DNA from: Agapetus fuscipes
Taxonomy: Eukaryota > Arthropoda > Insecta > Trichoptera > Glossosomatidae
Direction of reading: 5' to 3'
NCBI GenBank assembly: GCA_951799405.1
Contig: OX637333.1
Span: forward strand, 10,849,960-10,913,959
Length of the DNA stretch: 64,000 bases
The first letter of the stretch is position 1. Each line of letters begins with the position of its first letter. Both the position numbers and the translations under genes were made by a program. Below, in pieces: positions 9,665 through 21,800 of this stretch. Under the pieces are notes generated by a model. It was not told the origin of the DNA. It saw nothing but the letters and a program-made list of their open reading frames with translations, and did not search any database.

Positions 9665-10677
9665 TTACATTGTTTATTATGTCCTTGTGTAGGATGACAC
9701 TGGTTTACTGGTTTTGCTGTTTGATTTTTCGAGATGACTGGTGTAGTGGTGCATTTGTCTTTGTTTCTTGTTTTTAATTGTTTTATTTGTTACTTTTTAG
9801 CTTTTTAATTTTATCCTTCTGATGTTTTTTGATCTATTTTTGATAATTTTGACCGTTTTAGCCTCCAACTTTGATTTATACTTATTTCAATCTATCCTTT
9901 ATCTTGTATACATAATGTCTCACCAAATGACGTTTAATATTAATTCTTATTCTTTCATAATTGCCATAAAACTAATTTAAAGTTAACAGAATTTTTACTG
10001 AATATTTTACCTACCAAACTGAATTTTATACCTTTTTACCAATTTTATTTTATTTATTTTATTTTATTATTAAAATGGACTTGAAAATAAACAGTGTTTT
10101 GCTTGAAAAATTTCATCCAAAAATTATAAATTGAAATTTAAGTTTCATTTTGAATGTGTGCCCACTTACAGACTTTGTGCTTTCACATGCCGCATGTGCA
10201 TTTACAAAAAAAAAACTAATGTCGACCTTTCTTCAAAAATGGAGAGACATTCGCATTGCGAAGCACTTTTTACAGTTTAAGTGTTCAACCTCTTACCAAA
10301 ATACCAGTAAAAACGTCAATTTATTTGTACATCAAACGTTCAAGGCCGAAATTCATCACTCTTTGGAGTTTATATTTTCTAAAGCCATTCAATATAGTAC
10401 GCTAGAGTAGATGGCTGCAAAAAATGTTTGAAAAGAAACAAGAACCCACTTTTTCTCAGCAATTTTTCGCCGATTTGCTCGCGGCCAAGGTCTTTCCTGG
10501 TAAACATGCGAATCATCATTGTCATTCCCACTACAGACGAGCACTCATGCATGCCATCTTCACATGCTTGCCGGTTTCTTTATCTTTCCAACTTCATCGT
10601 CTGCTTTAGAGTAGGAACTCTCGGCGTAGTCGTTTTGGGCAGCATCTTGGTATAGGCATATTTTATACTGATCGACT
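9665..10677. other. Probable Penelope 3' flank and AT-rich tract
   Basis: AT-rich sequence after the Penelope stop codon. Part may be the element's 3'UTR, but no boundary or terminal repeat was recognised. Short ORFs at 10150-10655 have no recognisable motifs. Confidence 0.35.
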
Positions 10678-10925
10678 TTCCTTGGCTTATAGGTTGGTAT
10701 GAGGCTGACCCCCCATACTGTAAAAAATGGTTAACTTTGCCAATGTCACGTCTGTTTCAGGGAAGGTCGGCAAGAGTTGCAGAGCTTATGTTGATTCGAG
10801 ATTTGGGTTTTTATATTGTGGGTCCACATGCGGCATGTGTAAGCGCAAACTTATTCGTGTCTGCTTATGGGAATGCATTTAATATAAATCCTGAATGTTT
10901 TATATCCTTGCCACTTACATTATAG
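10678..10925 (+). repeat. L270 unit, complete
   Basis: It runs from 'CCTTGGCTTATAGGTTGGTA' to 'CCTTGCCACTTACATTATAG'. All family blocks are present, including 'AAGGTCGGCAAGAGTTGCAG'. Confidence 0.9.
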
Positions 10926-11237
10926 ATTATGGATCGACTCTCAACTATATTTTCTGGCATACGGCAGCTGTGGCTACCTGTAAAATGCCGCCCATATCAG
11001 ACCGTCTGTAGCGACTACTACTTTTTACTGGTCACTGTTTTCATTCATCCACTTCATTACACCTCCCAGTGTTTTTTGTTCCCTTGCATGTTTTCCTAAC
11101 GATCTCTTCATCACTGTTTGTTGAAATAAAAAAGCAAACATTCTTGCGTGTAAATCATTCAAAACAATCTTAGACAAACATCTTCTGAAAGTAACGACGG
11201 ACAAGGACACTTTTTGGATAGTTATATTTGTTTAGAG

Positions 11238-11772
11238 CAGGCCTGGCCAACCCAAATTGCACCCCGGGCCGCATTGATGCCTATTGGCGCCTAAAATTTC
11301 CCCAAGGGCCACACATACAAACATTTTACAAAAAAAAATTATATAAAAAAACGAAACCACAACCAGATGTGAAAAGAAAACACGCATTGAACCAAAAACA
11401 AAAAATGTATTTATGTAGTAAACAACATAAAAAAAATTCAACAATAGAAAAATATTTTAATAATGAAAATTATTAATTAACCCTTAACTTCATAGAGGAA
11501 AAAAATCTTAATTTTTCATTTCAAAACAATATTACAAATAAAACTAATTATCAGGGACTTCTCCTTTCAGTGCAAGATTTGAGATTCTTTTCGCTTACTT
11601 AATTTTTCTAAATCTAGGTATTTCAATATTTGAAGTTACACACCTTAACTGGTTTTCCAAATTTACGTCTGTTATAGACGCCCTATTTTTATTTTTATTA
11701 TATTTCATTTTTATTTTTCATCACACATGACCGCGGGCCGCACGTAAAGGCGCCGCGGGTTGGCCAGGCCTG
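11238..11772. mobile_element. Non-autonomous hAT-like element
   Basis: Terminal inverted repeat 'CAGGCCTGGCCAACCC' at the left, with its reverse complement 'GGGTTGGCCAGGCCTG' at the right. The flanks 'GTTTAGAG' and 'GTTTAAGG' are a diverged 8-bp target duplication, the hAT signature. It is 535 bp long; no transposase frame was recognised inside. Confidence 0.8.
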
Positions 11773-11829
11773 GTTTAAGGGATAGCGATCCTGTCTCCGC
11801 AAGCTACGTATCTTGATTGTGCAGACAGG

Positions 11830-11975
11830 TCTCCTTACCGGGAGACATAATTATTCTTTCTTCTATCTGTCATACTCTCTCCTTAGCGGAGAGATAATTT
11901 CTCTTCCTTTCCTCTATCATATCCTCTCCTTACCGGGAGACATAATTCTTCTTCCTTCTATACTAATAAAATAAT
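11830..11975. repeat. ~52-bp minisatellite, left block
   Basis: Imperfect tandem units built on 'CTCTCCTTACCGGGAGACAT' plus 'AATTCTTCTTCCTTCTATC'. The array resumes at 12290 after a SINE-A insertion. Confidence 0.85.
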
Positions 11976-12284
11976 AATATTAGGATGATTTATTCGGTGA
12001 GCGCTGTTTTTGTGTGTATCACACCTCAAGAGCCCTCTGCGAGCTTGGTCGTCGCTGTAGAAAGCGCCAATTCTCAAGCAAGACCCAGTTGTTGTAAGGT
12101 TGGATGGACCTTTCAGTGACCGGTCTTTGGTAAAGGTTTATGAATTTTTCAACTCAGCGAAGAGCACATTCGAAATATAAATGGTATATTTTTTGTGCTC
12201 CGCCGGGATCCGAATCCACAACCTTCCATTTACGAGTCCGAAGTGTTGCCACTGGACTACGTACCGGTCCTAGATGTCAACGAC
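11976..12284 (-). repeat. SINE-A, near full length, antisense, inside a minisatellite
   Basis: Reading + strand: tail 'AGGATGATTTATTCGGTGAG', block 'CACACCTCAAGAGCCCTCTG', body, and a tRNA-like head whose reverse complement has 'GTAGTCCAGTGGCAACAC'. It separates two blocks of the same minisatellite. It is the reference copy for comparing the tail with the L2-like LINE at 41683. Confidence 0.85.
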
Positions 12285-12575
12285 ACGCGGTGTTCTATCT
12301 ATCATATCTACTCTCTCCTTACCGGGAGACATAATTCTTCTTCCTTCTATCTATCATATCTACTCTCTCCTTACCGGGAGACATAATTCTTCTTCCTTCT
12401 ATCTATCATATCTACTCTCTCCTTAACGGAAGAGATAATTTCTCTTCCTTTTCTTTATCATACTCTGTCCTTACCGGGAGATATAATTCCTCTTCCTTAG
12501 CTCTACCATACTTTCTCAATACTGGGTCTCCTCACCGGGAGACAGTTACTCTTCCTTATCTATCATACTCCCAGT
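12285..12575. repeat. ~52-bp minisatellite, right block
   Basis: About five units; the first two are nearly identical with 'CTTACCGGGAGACATAATTC' recurring every 52 bases. Later units are more diverged. Confidence 0.9.
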
Positions 12576-12764
12576 TGTCGGTCGGTAAGTCGCAAAAAAA
12601 TGCAACCAAGCTATACGTACAGTGCAACCTTAAGGGCATTTCATTGAAATATGCTAATTTAGTGGAAAAGTTTATGCTTCAGAACGGAAGCATTTGTAAG
12701 ACAAAAATAGAATTGGAAAAAAAATTCTAAGATTCTAAGAATTCTAAGCCAATTTAGCATTTCT

Positions 12765-13235
12765 TTATTTATAGGTTAGTATGAGGCTGACCAACCATAC
12801 TGTAAAAAATTCAGTCACTTTGCCAATGTTACCTCGGTTTCAGGGAAGGTCGGCAAGAATTGCAGGGCTTGTGTTCATTTGAAATAAAAGTTTTATGTTG
12901 TTGGTCTACATGCCAGGCGCGTTCATAGGTTATAGGCAAATACATTTCAAAATAAATATTTTCTCCCATTCCTTTAAAATAACTCATTTTAAATTGACTG
13001 AAGTGCTAACTTTGGCTCCAATTGAACTTAAAATTAGAATTTTAAATCTGAATAACAAGCTTAAATGATTTTTTACCAAATATTGCCTACCTGTTAGGCG
13101 CATGTGCCTGTATGGGATGCACGCTCCTTGAGTACATGCGGCATGTGTAAGCACAAACTTATACTTGTCTGCTTGTGGGAATTCATGTAGTATGCATCGT
13201 CAATGTAATACATATTTGCAACTTAGATTATAATA
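12765..13235 (+). repeat. L270 unit, interrupted
   Basis: The 5' part lies at 12765-12915 ('GGTTAGTATGAGGCTGACCA', 'GGTCGGCAAGAATTGCAGGG') and the 3' part at about 13125-13235 ('ACATGCGGCATGTGTAAGCA', 'TTTGCAACTTAGATTATAA'). About 210 bp of unrelated AT-rich DNA lies between. Confidence 0.75.
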
Positions 13236-13740
13236 TAGACCATCAGGTTATACACACTTTTTATTTTAACTAGTACTTTGAGTATAAAACATTGCGTATA
13301 CTCGATTGTGTAAATTGGAAAATTGTATGAAAACTAAGTCATTCACTAGGGCTGCTGTTGCATCTTACATACATTTATTTTGTATTTATGTAGACGATCG
13401 AGTGCAGTTTACACAATGTTGTATAAGCAGGGTAAAGACCTAGGTTCCCATTATCTAGGCGTTTTTATTAAAAAATCAACAAAACAATTTTAAGGAAGTC
13501 TTACTAAACGTAAAAGAAATATGAAATAGGAACTATAAATGAATAAATTGCACAGGATCTGCACTCGACTTTCTTGCATAAATTAGCCCACTGTGTGCAA
13601 AGCTACAATCATCTACCAACTTATGCAGTTTCAATAAAAATTATAAACCAATAATAAAACAATTTTATTCCACCGCGGTGTGTACGTACATACTCGTACA
13701 ATACGCAAACAGCCATATAAATACTTAAATCAATATAAAT

Positions 13741-13845
13741 ATTTGGATGATTTATTTGGTGAGCGCCGTTTTGTGTGAATCACACCTCAAGAGCCCTCTG
13801 CGAGGTTGGTCTTCTCTAGAAAAAGCGACAATTACACAAGAAAGA
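13741..13845 (-). repeat. SINE-A fragment, antisense
   Basis: Tail 'GGATGATTTATTTGGTGAGC' and 'CACACCTCAAGAGCCCTCTG'. It ends within the body, next to the L270 half-unit that carries the large fold-back. Confidence 0.8.
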
Positions 13846-14770
13846 TCCTTGACTTATGGCGTGTTATAAGGCTAAATCTGCCGTTTTTGTTTCTTACACT
13901 TTATGGTTTTAGCAAAATAGTTACAGTAATGAAAAAAATCAACAATGTTTATTAATTTTTTATCTTAATTATAAAGCTTGAACAAAATTTAATACTGAAG
14001 AATTGCCACCACAAAAAAAATATTTAAAAAAAACTCGTTTTTTTTACATTTTTAGTTTTTTTTTCGTGTTTGCTGTATTTTGGATTTTTTTTTTTTGCTT
14101 TTTAATTACAGAACTATACATTGTTTAGGTTTCGTACTTTACTTTATTTTATAATGTCAATAGTTTTTGAGTAAATATGGAAAAACTGTGTTCTTTGATT
14201 TAATTAAAATTTAATTAATTTAGTAGTTTCAGTTTTTCCATATTTACTCAAAAACTATTGACATAATAAAAAAAATGTTAAGTACTAAACCTAAACAATG
14301 TATGGTTCTGTAATTAAAAAGCAAAAAAAAATCCAAAATACAGCACACACGAAAAAAAAGCTAAAAATGTAAAAAAACGCGTTTTTTTAAATATTTTTTT
14401 GTGGTGGCAATTCTTAATATATATATTTTTTTTCAAGCGTTATAATTAAGATAAAAAAAATAATAAACATGTTTGATTTTTTTCATTACTGTAACTATTT
14501 TGCTTAGACCATAAAGTGTAAGAAACAAAAATGGCAGATTTAGCTTTATGCTATAAAGCTGACCACCCATAGTTTAAAAAATAATTCACTTTGTCAATGT
14601 CACCCCTGTTTCAAGGAAGGTTTTATGTTCATTTGAGATTTGGTTTTAATTTGTAAGTCCACATTCAGCATTTGTAAGCGCGAACTTAAATGTGTCTGTT
14701 TGTGGGCATGCATTCGATATGAGTTTTGAATGTTTATATATATTTGCAACTTAGATTTAAGATTATTATA
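13844..14770 (+). repeat. L270 unit split by a ~680-bp fold-back
   Basis: The 5' border 'CCTTGACTTAT' is at 13846-13870. The rest, from 'GCTGACCACCCATAGTTT' to 'TTTGCAACTTAGATT', is at 14560-14755. The fold-back (13870-14550) sits exactly at the missing junction, so it inserted into, or grew at, this point. Confidence 0.8.
13870..14550. mobile_element. Giant fold-back element, ~320-bp arms
   Basis: The arms run 13872-14196 and 14230-14548, from outer 'GCTAAATCTGCC' / 'GGCAGATTTAGC' to inner 'CATATTTACTCAAAAACTAT'. They are highly similar throughout, with a ~30-bp AT-rich loop. There is no coding frame. It is flanked by 'TTATAAGGCT' and 'CTATAAAGCT', possibly an imperfect target duplication. 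The superfamily is unknown. Confidence 0.85.
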
Positions 14771-14883
14771 GAAGGTCATTGAGTCCTTTGGTATGCAAAC
14801 TAGGATTTTGTATGGTTGGTAAACTTTTATATGAATTTAGTTATGTTTTGGAAAATAAAGACTGATTATTATTGGTATAATTG

Positions 14884-15945
14884 GGTATCGCCGTCGAAAT
14901 TTGTACCTTTTGTCTTGTGCGTGTGTCCCCTAATGATTTTCAGCTTTTTTCATAAAAACTGGTGATCTCTACTGAATTCTAAAATTATCAGAGTAAAGTA
15001 AATAAAAAGCGTATCGAAATACAAAAAAAAACTGCAAAAAGCATTAAGTGGCGATGTAATTAAAAAATAAAACAAAAACGCCTTTTTTCCATTCCCATAC
15101 AAATTTTACATGTCCGCAACCCGTTTTTGACCCTTTGATGGCATGATACGATCAAAATAGTCAAACGTTTTTAAAGTTGAGTATTTTCGCATATACCTTA
15201 GTAACGTATCTTTCATTTTCTGTACTAGCCACAATAATATTTACTTATTTAAACACGAAATTTTGATTGCTAAGGTTTGTCTCCATTTTTGGCTCCGAAA
15301 TTTTTCTTGTAGTATGTTACCAATTCCATTGGAACTGACAAAAATCTTGCAATCTTAAGTATTTTTTCACGTATGGTAACTCTTTGGTTCAGTGTGGACA
15401 ACACAAAAAAACTCATTCGATACCTTCATTTTCTTCTGAGAACGTTTACATCAGACTCGGGAATTTGTCGTGTGTGTTTTGAGTGGAAGTTAGCTTGGCA
15501 TTATTAAGGTATGTATTCGAATAAGTTATCAGTTGTATATTTTTTACTTAGATCCATTAATCCTTCTAATGATTGTATGTTTGTATCATTGCTGACAGCA
15601 TTATTTTTCAAATGGCACAAGTTTAAGGTAATGTCGGGCGGTTTTTTATTTACAATCTTTAACGTATGTTACCATATTAAGGTGTATTCACGTAGGTTTA
15701 AAAAAATACACCTACTTACCGTTAATTTATGGTTGACTAACAAATAACATTTACGTACCTAATTGAAACATAAAACTATCTAATCAACCTTACTACATGC
15801 TATTAATATTTTAAATGCACCGTTTGATGTTTGTTATTCAAAATAGCAAAAAGGTTTATTCCGTGATCTGTGGGCTAAACGGATTAAATGAAATTTGGAC
15901 CACAGAGGTACCTAATTTTTATATCGGTGCTGGATATTGTGAAAA
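14884..15945 (+). repeat. Rep-U1, second sense copy
   Basis: Uninterrupted relative of 3012-4615, starting 'GGGTATCGCCGTCGAAATTT'. It continues at least to the block 'AATAGCAAAAAGGTTTATTC', also seen near 4540. Its continuity shows where the LINE entered the first copy. Confidence 0.75.
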
Positions 15946-15984
15946 ATGTACGCAAAAAAACCATTGCCTATCTATCGAAATCTA

Positions 15985-16205
15985 TGATAATCTATAATCT
16001 AAGTTACAAAAATATATTGCATTTAAGACTTTAAGTTCGTACTTAAACATGCTGCATGTGAACCTACAATATAAAACCAAATCTCAAATGAACATAAACC
16101 CTGCAACTCTTGTCGACCTTACCTGACACAATGGTAACATTGGTAAAGTGAACCATTTTTTACAGTATGGGTGGTCAGCTTTATACTAACCTATAAGTCA
16201 AGGAA
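15985..16205 (-). repeat. L270 unit, antisense
   Basis: It runs from the 'ATAATCTATAATCTAAGTTA' tail to 'CTAACCTATAAGTCAAGGAA'. Its 5' border is mirrored at 16450-16494 by the flanking inverted duplication. Confidence 0.85.
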
Positions 16206-16494
16206 ACTTATTGAAATACAATAAACGATCGATTTTAGGTAGTTATTAAATGAGATTTTGAATCTAGCAGCTGTGCCGTGACCTAGATTGGGCCGTGACG
16301 CACTAGGCAGCCAGGCCTAGTGCGTCACGGGCCTAACGGCACAGCTGCTTAGAAACGCCATCTCGCGGGCATATTTGGACGATGTAATAAAATGAATACG
16401 CACATTTAAAACTACCTAAAATCGCTCGTTTATTGTATTTCAATAAGTTTCCTTGACTTAGAGGTTGGTATGAAGCTGACCACCCATACCGGTA
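16155..16494. repeat. Inverted duplication with central hairpin
   Basis: The outer arms (about 16155-16245 and 16410-16494) are reverse complements and include the L270 border plus 'TTATTGAAATACAATAAACG'. A second palindrome, 16266-16350, has arms 'GCAGCTGTGCCGT' and 'GTGACGCACTAGG'. The two palindromes are roughly concentric. Confidence 0.85.
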
Positions 16495-17392
16495 AAATAC
16501 ATACATGCATACATACGAACGAACGGATGTACAGACGGACAGGTTCGAAAAATTAGGTTTTGTTACATTTCTATATCTCATTTCTTTTTTCGACGACGAA
16601 TACAAGATTTTATAGCAGTTCGTAAACATTGTTCAGTAAAAATTAGAGCACCATTTTGAATGTCATTTTGAATAGACCTTAATTGAATTCGCGATGTTTA
16701 CGTTTTCTTGAATCTTGCCGGTCGACAGTTATGGTACAAATTTAAACGGCGATACCCATTTATGAAATGTTAAGAATCGCAGCTTATAATAGCAACACGC
16801 AATAGTTTTAACCCTTTGACTACCAAGAAAATTACAAATACATTTTGTATGGAAAATCTTCACTTTGTATGGTAGCTATACTTCTGATTCACTTTTTTTT
16901 TTAAATAATGATGGCAAAATATAAGATTTTATTATTATCTTACATTTGTAGAAGATCATTTTTTTAAAAACCCTTTAACTGCCGAGAATTTTTCCATTAT
17001 TTTTTTCTTTTGTATCGTAACTCCCTGAACCGACATTATGATGAAGCAATGATTTTAATTTTTACATAGCACTATTTTATGAACGGATTCACAGAAATTT
17101 TAAGAAAAATGGTTTTAGAGAAAATAGCATTTTTTTAAATTTTCAGCTCTTCGGAAGCCATCTTGAATTTTCAAAAAAGTAAAAAATCTTTGATTACGAA
17201 TTATAGTGATAAAGTTGTTATTTCTATCAAATCTAAAACAAATTGAAATATTATGCATTTTAATGGGTTTTTGTAATATTTTCGATTTAAAATTTCAGGT
17301 CGTGTAAACGGTGATTTATATTAATATTTTCAAAAAACAAAAAAAAAATTGTAAAAATTTATGTTGTCTAATATATTACAGAATATTACAGA

Positions 17393-17842
17393 ATAGGGTA
17401 ATTGCACTTTTTTATTTTATTTCATAAAGTGGTAGGCTTTATTTTTTAAAATGCATTTGCGTTTTTAAAAAAATTATATGTGGCTTAGTTTTTAAATTAT
17501 AGCTCTTTAAAATTCGCGTATTTTCCATTTCCGCTAAAACAGGACATTTCTTTATTCGGGCGGATATGACGTCAGATCTTCGGAGTTTCGGTGTCAAATG
17601 GCCCAGGTAGTCAGTTTGACAGCGACGTTTGTCGTCAAAATGACGACACACGTCCCTAGCCGTTTACATTGTTTTTTTGGCGGGATTCAAATTCTCCACA
17701 TTTTATTATTCAAATATAACTCTATGATGATATCTTTATTTTTACTACTTAAAAAATATATGGTTGTGATCCTTGAAATGAACTCTACACAACCATATTA
17801 TTTTCAACCGTTTTCCCTACCACTGCAACTACCCTATTGTAT
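17393..17842. mobile_element. MITE-X copy 2, uninterrupted
   Basis: The left end 'TA|GGGTAATTGCA' and right end 'TGCAACTACCC|TA' are inverted repeats with TA flanks. The interior is the reverse complement of copy 1 (4663-5433) and gives the empty-site state for the two L270 insertions there. Confidence 0.75.
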
Positions 17843-18139
17843 TTTTGTTAAACCTTTGACTTTCGAGAAAATCACAATCGTTTGTTTTTTTCATATGGCA
17901 GCCCATAGACACAGATTAGTAAGAGTGTTGCCAAAACTAATTTATTAAGTTAAAAATTAATTTGTGGCAACAAAAAAAATCTTACACGCATTTTTGAGAA
18001 AAGTGCAATTTTATGTTTTTTTTTATCGCAGCCATCTTGAATTTTCAAGTTGGTGTAATGCCGTGTTATTCATACTTAACACATGTCCAAAAAAGTAGAT
18101 GTAGCCAAAATTTGGTATCTCTAGGTCTTATACTTTGGA

Positions 18140-18184
18140 AAGTGACACACATACACACGTGATACACACACACACACACACATT
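18140..18184. repeat. (CA)n microsatellite
   Basis: CA-rich tract ending in a pure run of about ten CA units. Confidence 0.9.
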
Positions 18185-18408
18185 TGCAAGATAGTGTTTT
18201 TTGGCATGTCCTGCACCAGGAAAACACATTCCCGTGAAAACTTCGAAAAAAGAAAATTCACACCAAATCAATACTTTCTTTACAGCCTTCAGCTATAGCA
18301 ATAAAGTAAAATTTGAAGTGAGTATTTTATTATCTAAGTCGCTAAGATATATCAGCATGACATCGTATCGTATTATTACATTAACACAGACAAACCAAAT
18401 ACAGCTAC

Positions 18409-18525
18409 AAAATCTAATCTAAGTTGCAAAGATATGTATCATTGGGGCTTCGCATTATATAATATAATATGCATTCTCATCACAGGTCAACCACCATTTC
18501 TTTCTGTCCTAACGCAATATCCTGC
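18409..18525 (-). repeat. L270 LINE 3' end with deleted UTR, antisense
   Basis: The tail 'AATCTAATCTAAGTTGCAAA' is joined to the antisense coding end 'CCACCATTTCTTTCTGTCCT'; nearly all of the 3'UTR between them is lost. It lies just upstream of the first recognised transporter exon. Confidence 0.7.
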
Positions 18526-18578
18526 ATATTCGTTTTTTTTTTATTTGAATTAATATGAATATTCTCTTCATCTTGCAG

Positions 18579-18808
18579 TGAACATGATGACCTTCGTCCA
18601 CGGCGCCGCCCTAGGCTGGGTGTCCCCCTCCCTGCCGCTGCTGTCCAGCCCCGCCTCCCCCCTGGAGACGCCCCTGACCCCCCAGCAGGCCGCCCTAGTG
18701 GCCTCCATCCTCTGCATAGGCGGCTGCGTCACCACGCCCTTCGTGGGGCTCCTGGCTGAGCGGCTGGGCAGGAAGACCACGGCGCTGATCTTCTCTGTAC
18801 CATACGCA
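18579..18808 (+). CDS. Transporter exon a (helices 1-2, GRK motif)
   Basis: Acceptor 'CATCTTGCAG' precedes 18579 and donor 'GTGAGT' follows 18808. It starts in phase with 2 bases completing a codon and ends on a complete codon. It encodes helix 1 with the conserved 'GWVSPSLPLL' segment, helix 2 and 'ERLGRK'. A short ORF starting here is not the true start, because no upstream exon is included. Confidence 0.9.
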
Positions 18809-21800
18809 GTGAGTTCCTTGTCTTCTTCTCTGTAGCCCTCTGGCACGGAGCGCAAGCATTCTACCAACTGAGCTATCGACTGGTCGTGAGTCATAAAAAT
18901 GCACTAATACAGCGCTCACCATATAAATAATTCCAACATTAATATTATTATTGAGATATCTATCATCTTGTGTACACCTTCCAGATATGCTGGCTGCTAA
19001 AGCTCACCTGGCCCACAGCCGAGGGCCTGATCTTGGCCCGCGTGATGGCCGGCCTGGGGGGCGCCGGGTTCTTCATGCTGGCGCCCCTGTACGCCTCCGA
19101 GGTGGGCAGCGTGCACATCCGCGGCGCGCTCAGCTCCCTGCTGGTGTTCTCCATCAACGTGGGCATCGTCGCCATGTTTGCCATGGGCGCCTACGTGGAC
19201 TACTACACGGCCATCAGCTGCGTGGCCGTGGTGCCCTTCCTCTTCTTTGTGCTCATGCTCAAGATGCCAGAGACTCCCACCTACCTGGTAAAGAAGAACA
19301 GAGACGAAGTGAGTGGAATTGTTTATTGAATTCTATTAAACTTTATAGAACTTTAAAAATTCTTATAAAACACTGTTTGTCACTACTAACACTTCAAGGT
19401 CGGTAATAAGATTAATGTAATTAGTATAACGCACATAGACGAATCACAACCACTCAACCCGAAAAAATATAAATGATTCCATACTATTGGACAAGTTTAG
19501 CCTCTAAAGCCGGCAGATGTCTCTCTATCTTTAACTAGCCTGAAGAGACTAGTTGTGATGACAGACCCTGAACGAATTGAAGTAGTAGGAAGACCTTGTG
19601 CAAGATGGCTAAAAGATGTGCTATAGCGATGCAAGTTTCATTAAGTTTGCCTGTGGTTGATAAAGAATTGACAATAATAAAGTTTTAAGCTTTCACTTTC
19701 ACTTTCATGGTCGGTGTTCAATGATATAGTTTTTCTCGGGTTATACCATGTTCTACTGGCAGTTATTTTGTCTGCCGATTTAGTTGCCAAAAGTAAACGG
19801 AGGATAAAGGTGCCCCGTCGCTATGAGCCTTGATAATGTTCCCCGCTCGAGGGAATGAAACGTCGGCAGACAAAATAACTGCAAGTAGAACATGGTCTAA
19901 CCCGAGAAAAACTATATCAATTGACAATTATGATTATCCAATGTGTTTCAGGATGCCGCAAAAGCCATCGCATGGTTAAGGAGTGTTCCAGTGGACAGTG
20001 AAGTTGTGAAGAAGGTTCTGGCCAATCTTAAGTATGAAGTTTCGTTGGCGTCCTATGCAGACCACCCCAATGACCAAATTAAAGGTGAAAAGATGAAGAT
20101 GTCATATGTTTTCCCATCATTCAATTCTTGACAAGTACTATTTCTACTACTATTGATAGAAAATATGTTCTATTATACCTACCGACATTTGTTTTCAATA
20201 AAATCCTCTCGGGGGAGCCTGTAATCCCTAGAGAGCGCGTCCCCAGGTGGCGGATAGGGGGGTGCCCTCTAGATATAGAGGGTAGGAGGGAAATAAAATA
20301 CCTCCCGCGGACCACACAGGCCGGAGATGGACACTCCGTCAACAAACCCCCAGCTGTGGGCTTCTTCAACATCGTCGAAGCAGAGGCTACAGTTGGTGCT
20401 GTGTACCTGGGCAAAGGTACATAGAAGAGATGGCGGCGGATGAACCTCATCAACGTGGTCAACGGCGGCTCTTGGTACTACCGGGTAGTGCACTGTCTTG
20501 GCGTCAGGTGGCAACCGGCCATAAAAATATAATACCAAAAAAACCCTCCTAATTTATGAAAAAGTCAATCAAAGAAAGAACGATAACGGCTAGGGCGTCC
20601 CCCTCAAGCGACGACCGAGCTTCAAGAAACTACAATGCGAAACAACAAACCCCGAACAAGAACACAAAACATACCAGAGCGGCTGTGCTAGCGCCTGCGC
20701 CTGCGCACAGCCAAAGTCAGACCAAATAATCCAATGACGACAGGATCCAAAGATCCAAAACTAAAATTTTAGACGGACAAAGAATTAGATTGGCCACATG
20801 GAATTTAGGTTCCTTAACGGGACGCAGCAGTGAGCTTAGTGACATTCTACATAAAAGAAAAATAAATATCTGTTGTATACAGGAGACGAAATGGAAAGGT
20901 GCTAAATCTAGAGAGATTGGCGGTGGATACAAACTTATATATTACGGTTTGGAGAGTGAACGAAATGGGATTGCTATTGTTCTGGATGATATATTCCGAG
21001 ACAGAATTGTAAATGTAGAAAGAAAGAGTGACCGCTTAATGTTGATCAACCGCCGATGAACGTGGTCTCTGCATATGCACCGCAAACAGGATGCACAGAA
21101 CACGAAAAGCAAACATTTTGGGATGACTTTGATGACCTGCTCCAGTCTATCCCTCTTGAGGAAACTACTTACATTGGAGGTGACTTGAAAGGAAATTCAC
21201 GGAGGTATGGGATATGGCTCACTTAATGCACAGGGGGAGGATATACTAAACTTTGCCTTTTCGCATAACATAGCCATTGTAAATACATTCTTTAAAAAGA
21301 AAGTGGAACACCTTATAACATACAAGTCATCAAACAACTCCTCACAAATTGATTTTATTTTGGCAAACAGAGCTTTACTAAAGCATTTTAAGGATTGCAA
21401 GGTGATCCCTGGAGAAGCTCTGACTTCACAACATCGACTTGTCTTAGCAGTGTTTCAACTGCCTAAAAAGTTGAAAATAAGTTTTGACAGAATGCCCAGA
21501 GTTAAATGGAAAGAGCTAAAGGGCCCAAAAGGAGCCCATTTGACACAAGCATTGACAAAATACCTCCAATCTGACTTAAATAGAACGATAAATGCTAATG
21601 ATATATGCAATGCTGATTTTTAATGTTGATTTATTGGCTTGCTACATTTTTTGCATAAGACATTTTTTTTTTTTTTACTTTTTTTGTATAGATTTATTTT
21701 TAAGGTTTTGTGGTTTTCTTATACTTAAATGTTATTTTTTACTCGTATTCCTTGACTTATAGGTTGGTATGAGGCTGACCACCCATACTGTAAAAAATGG

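Noticed and set aside
18568..18922. Antisense ORFs over transporter exon a
   Set aside because: GC-rich shadow frames of a real exon.
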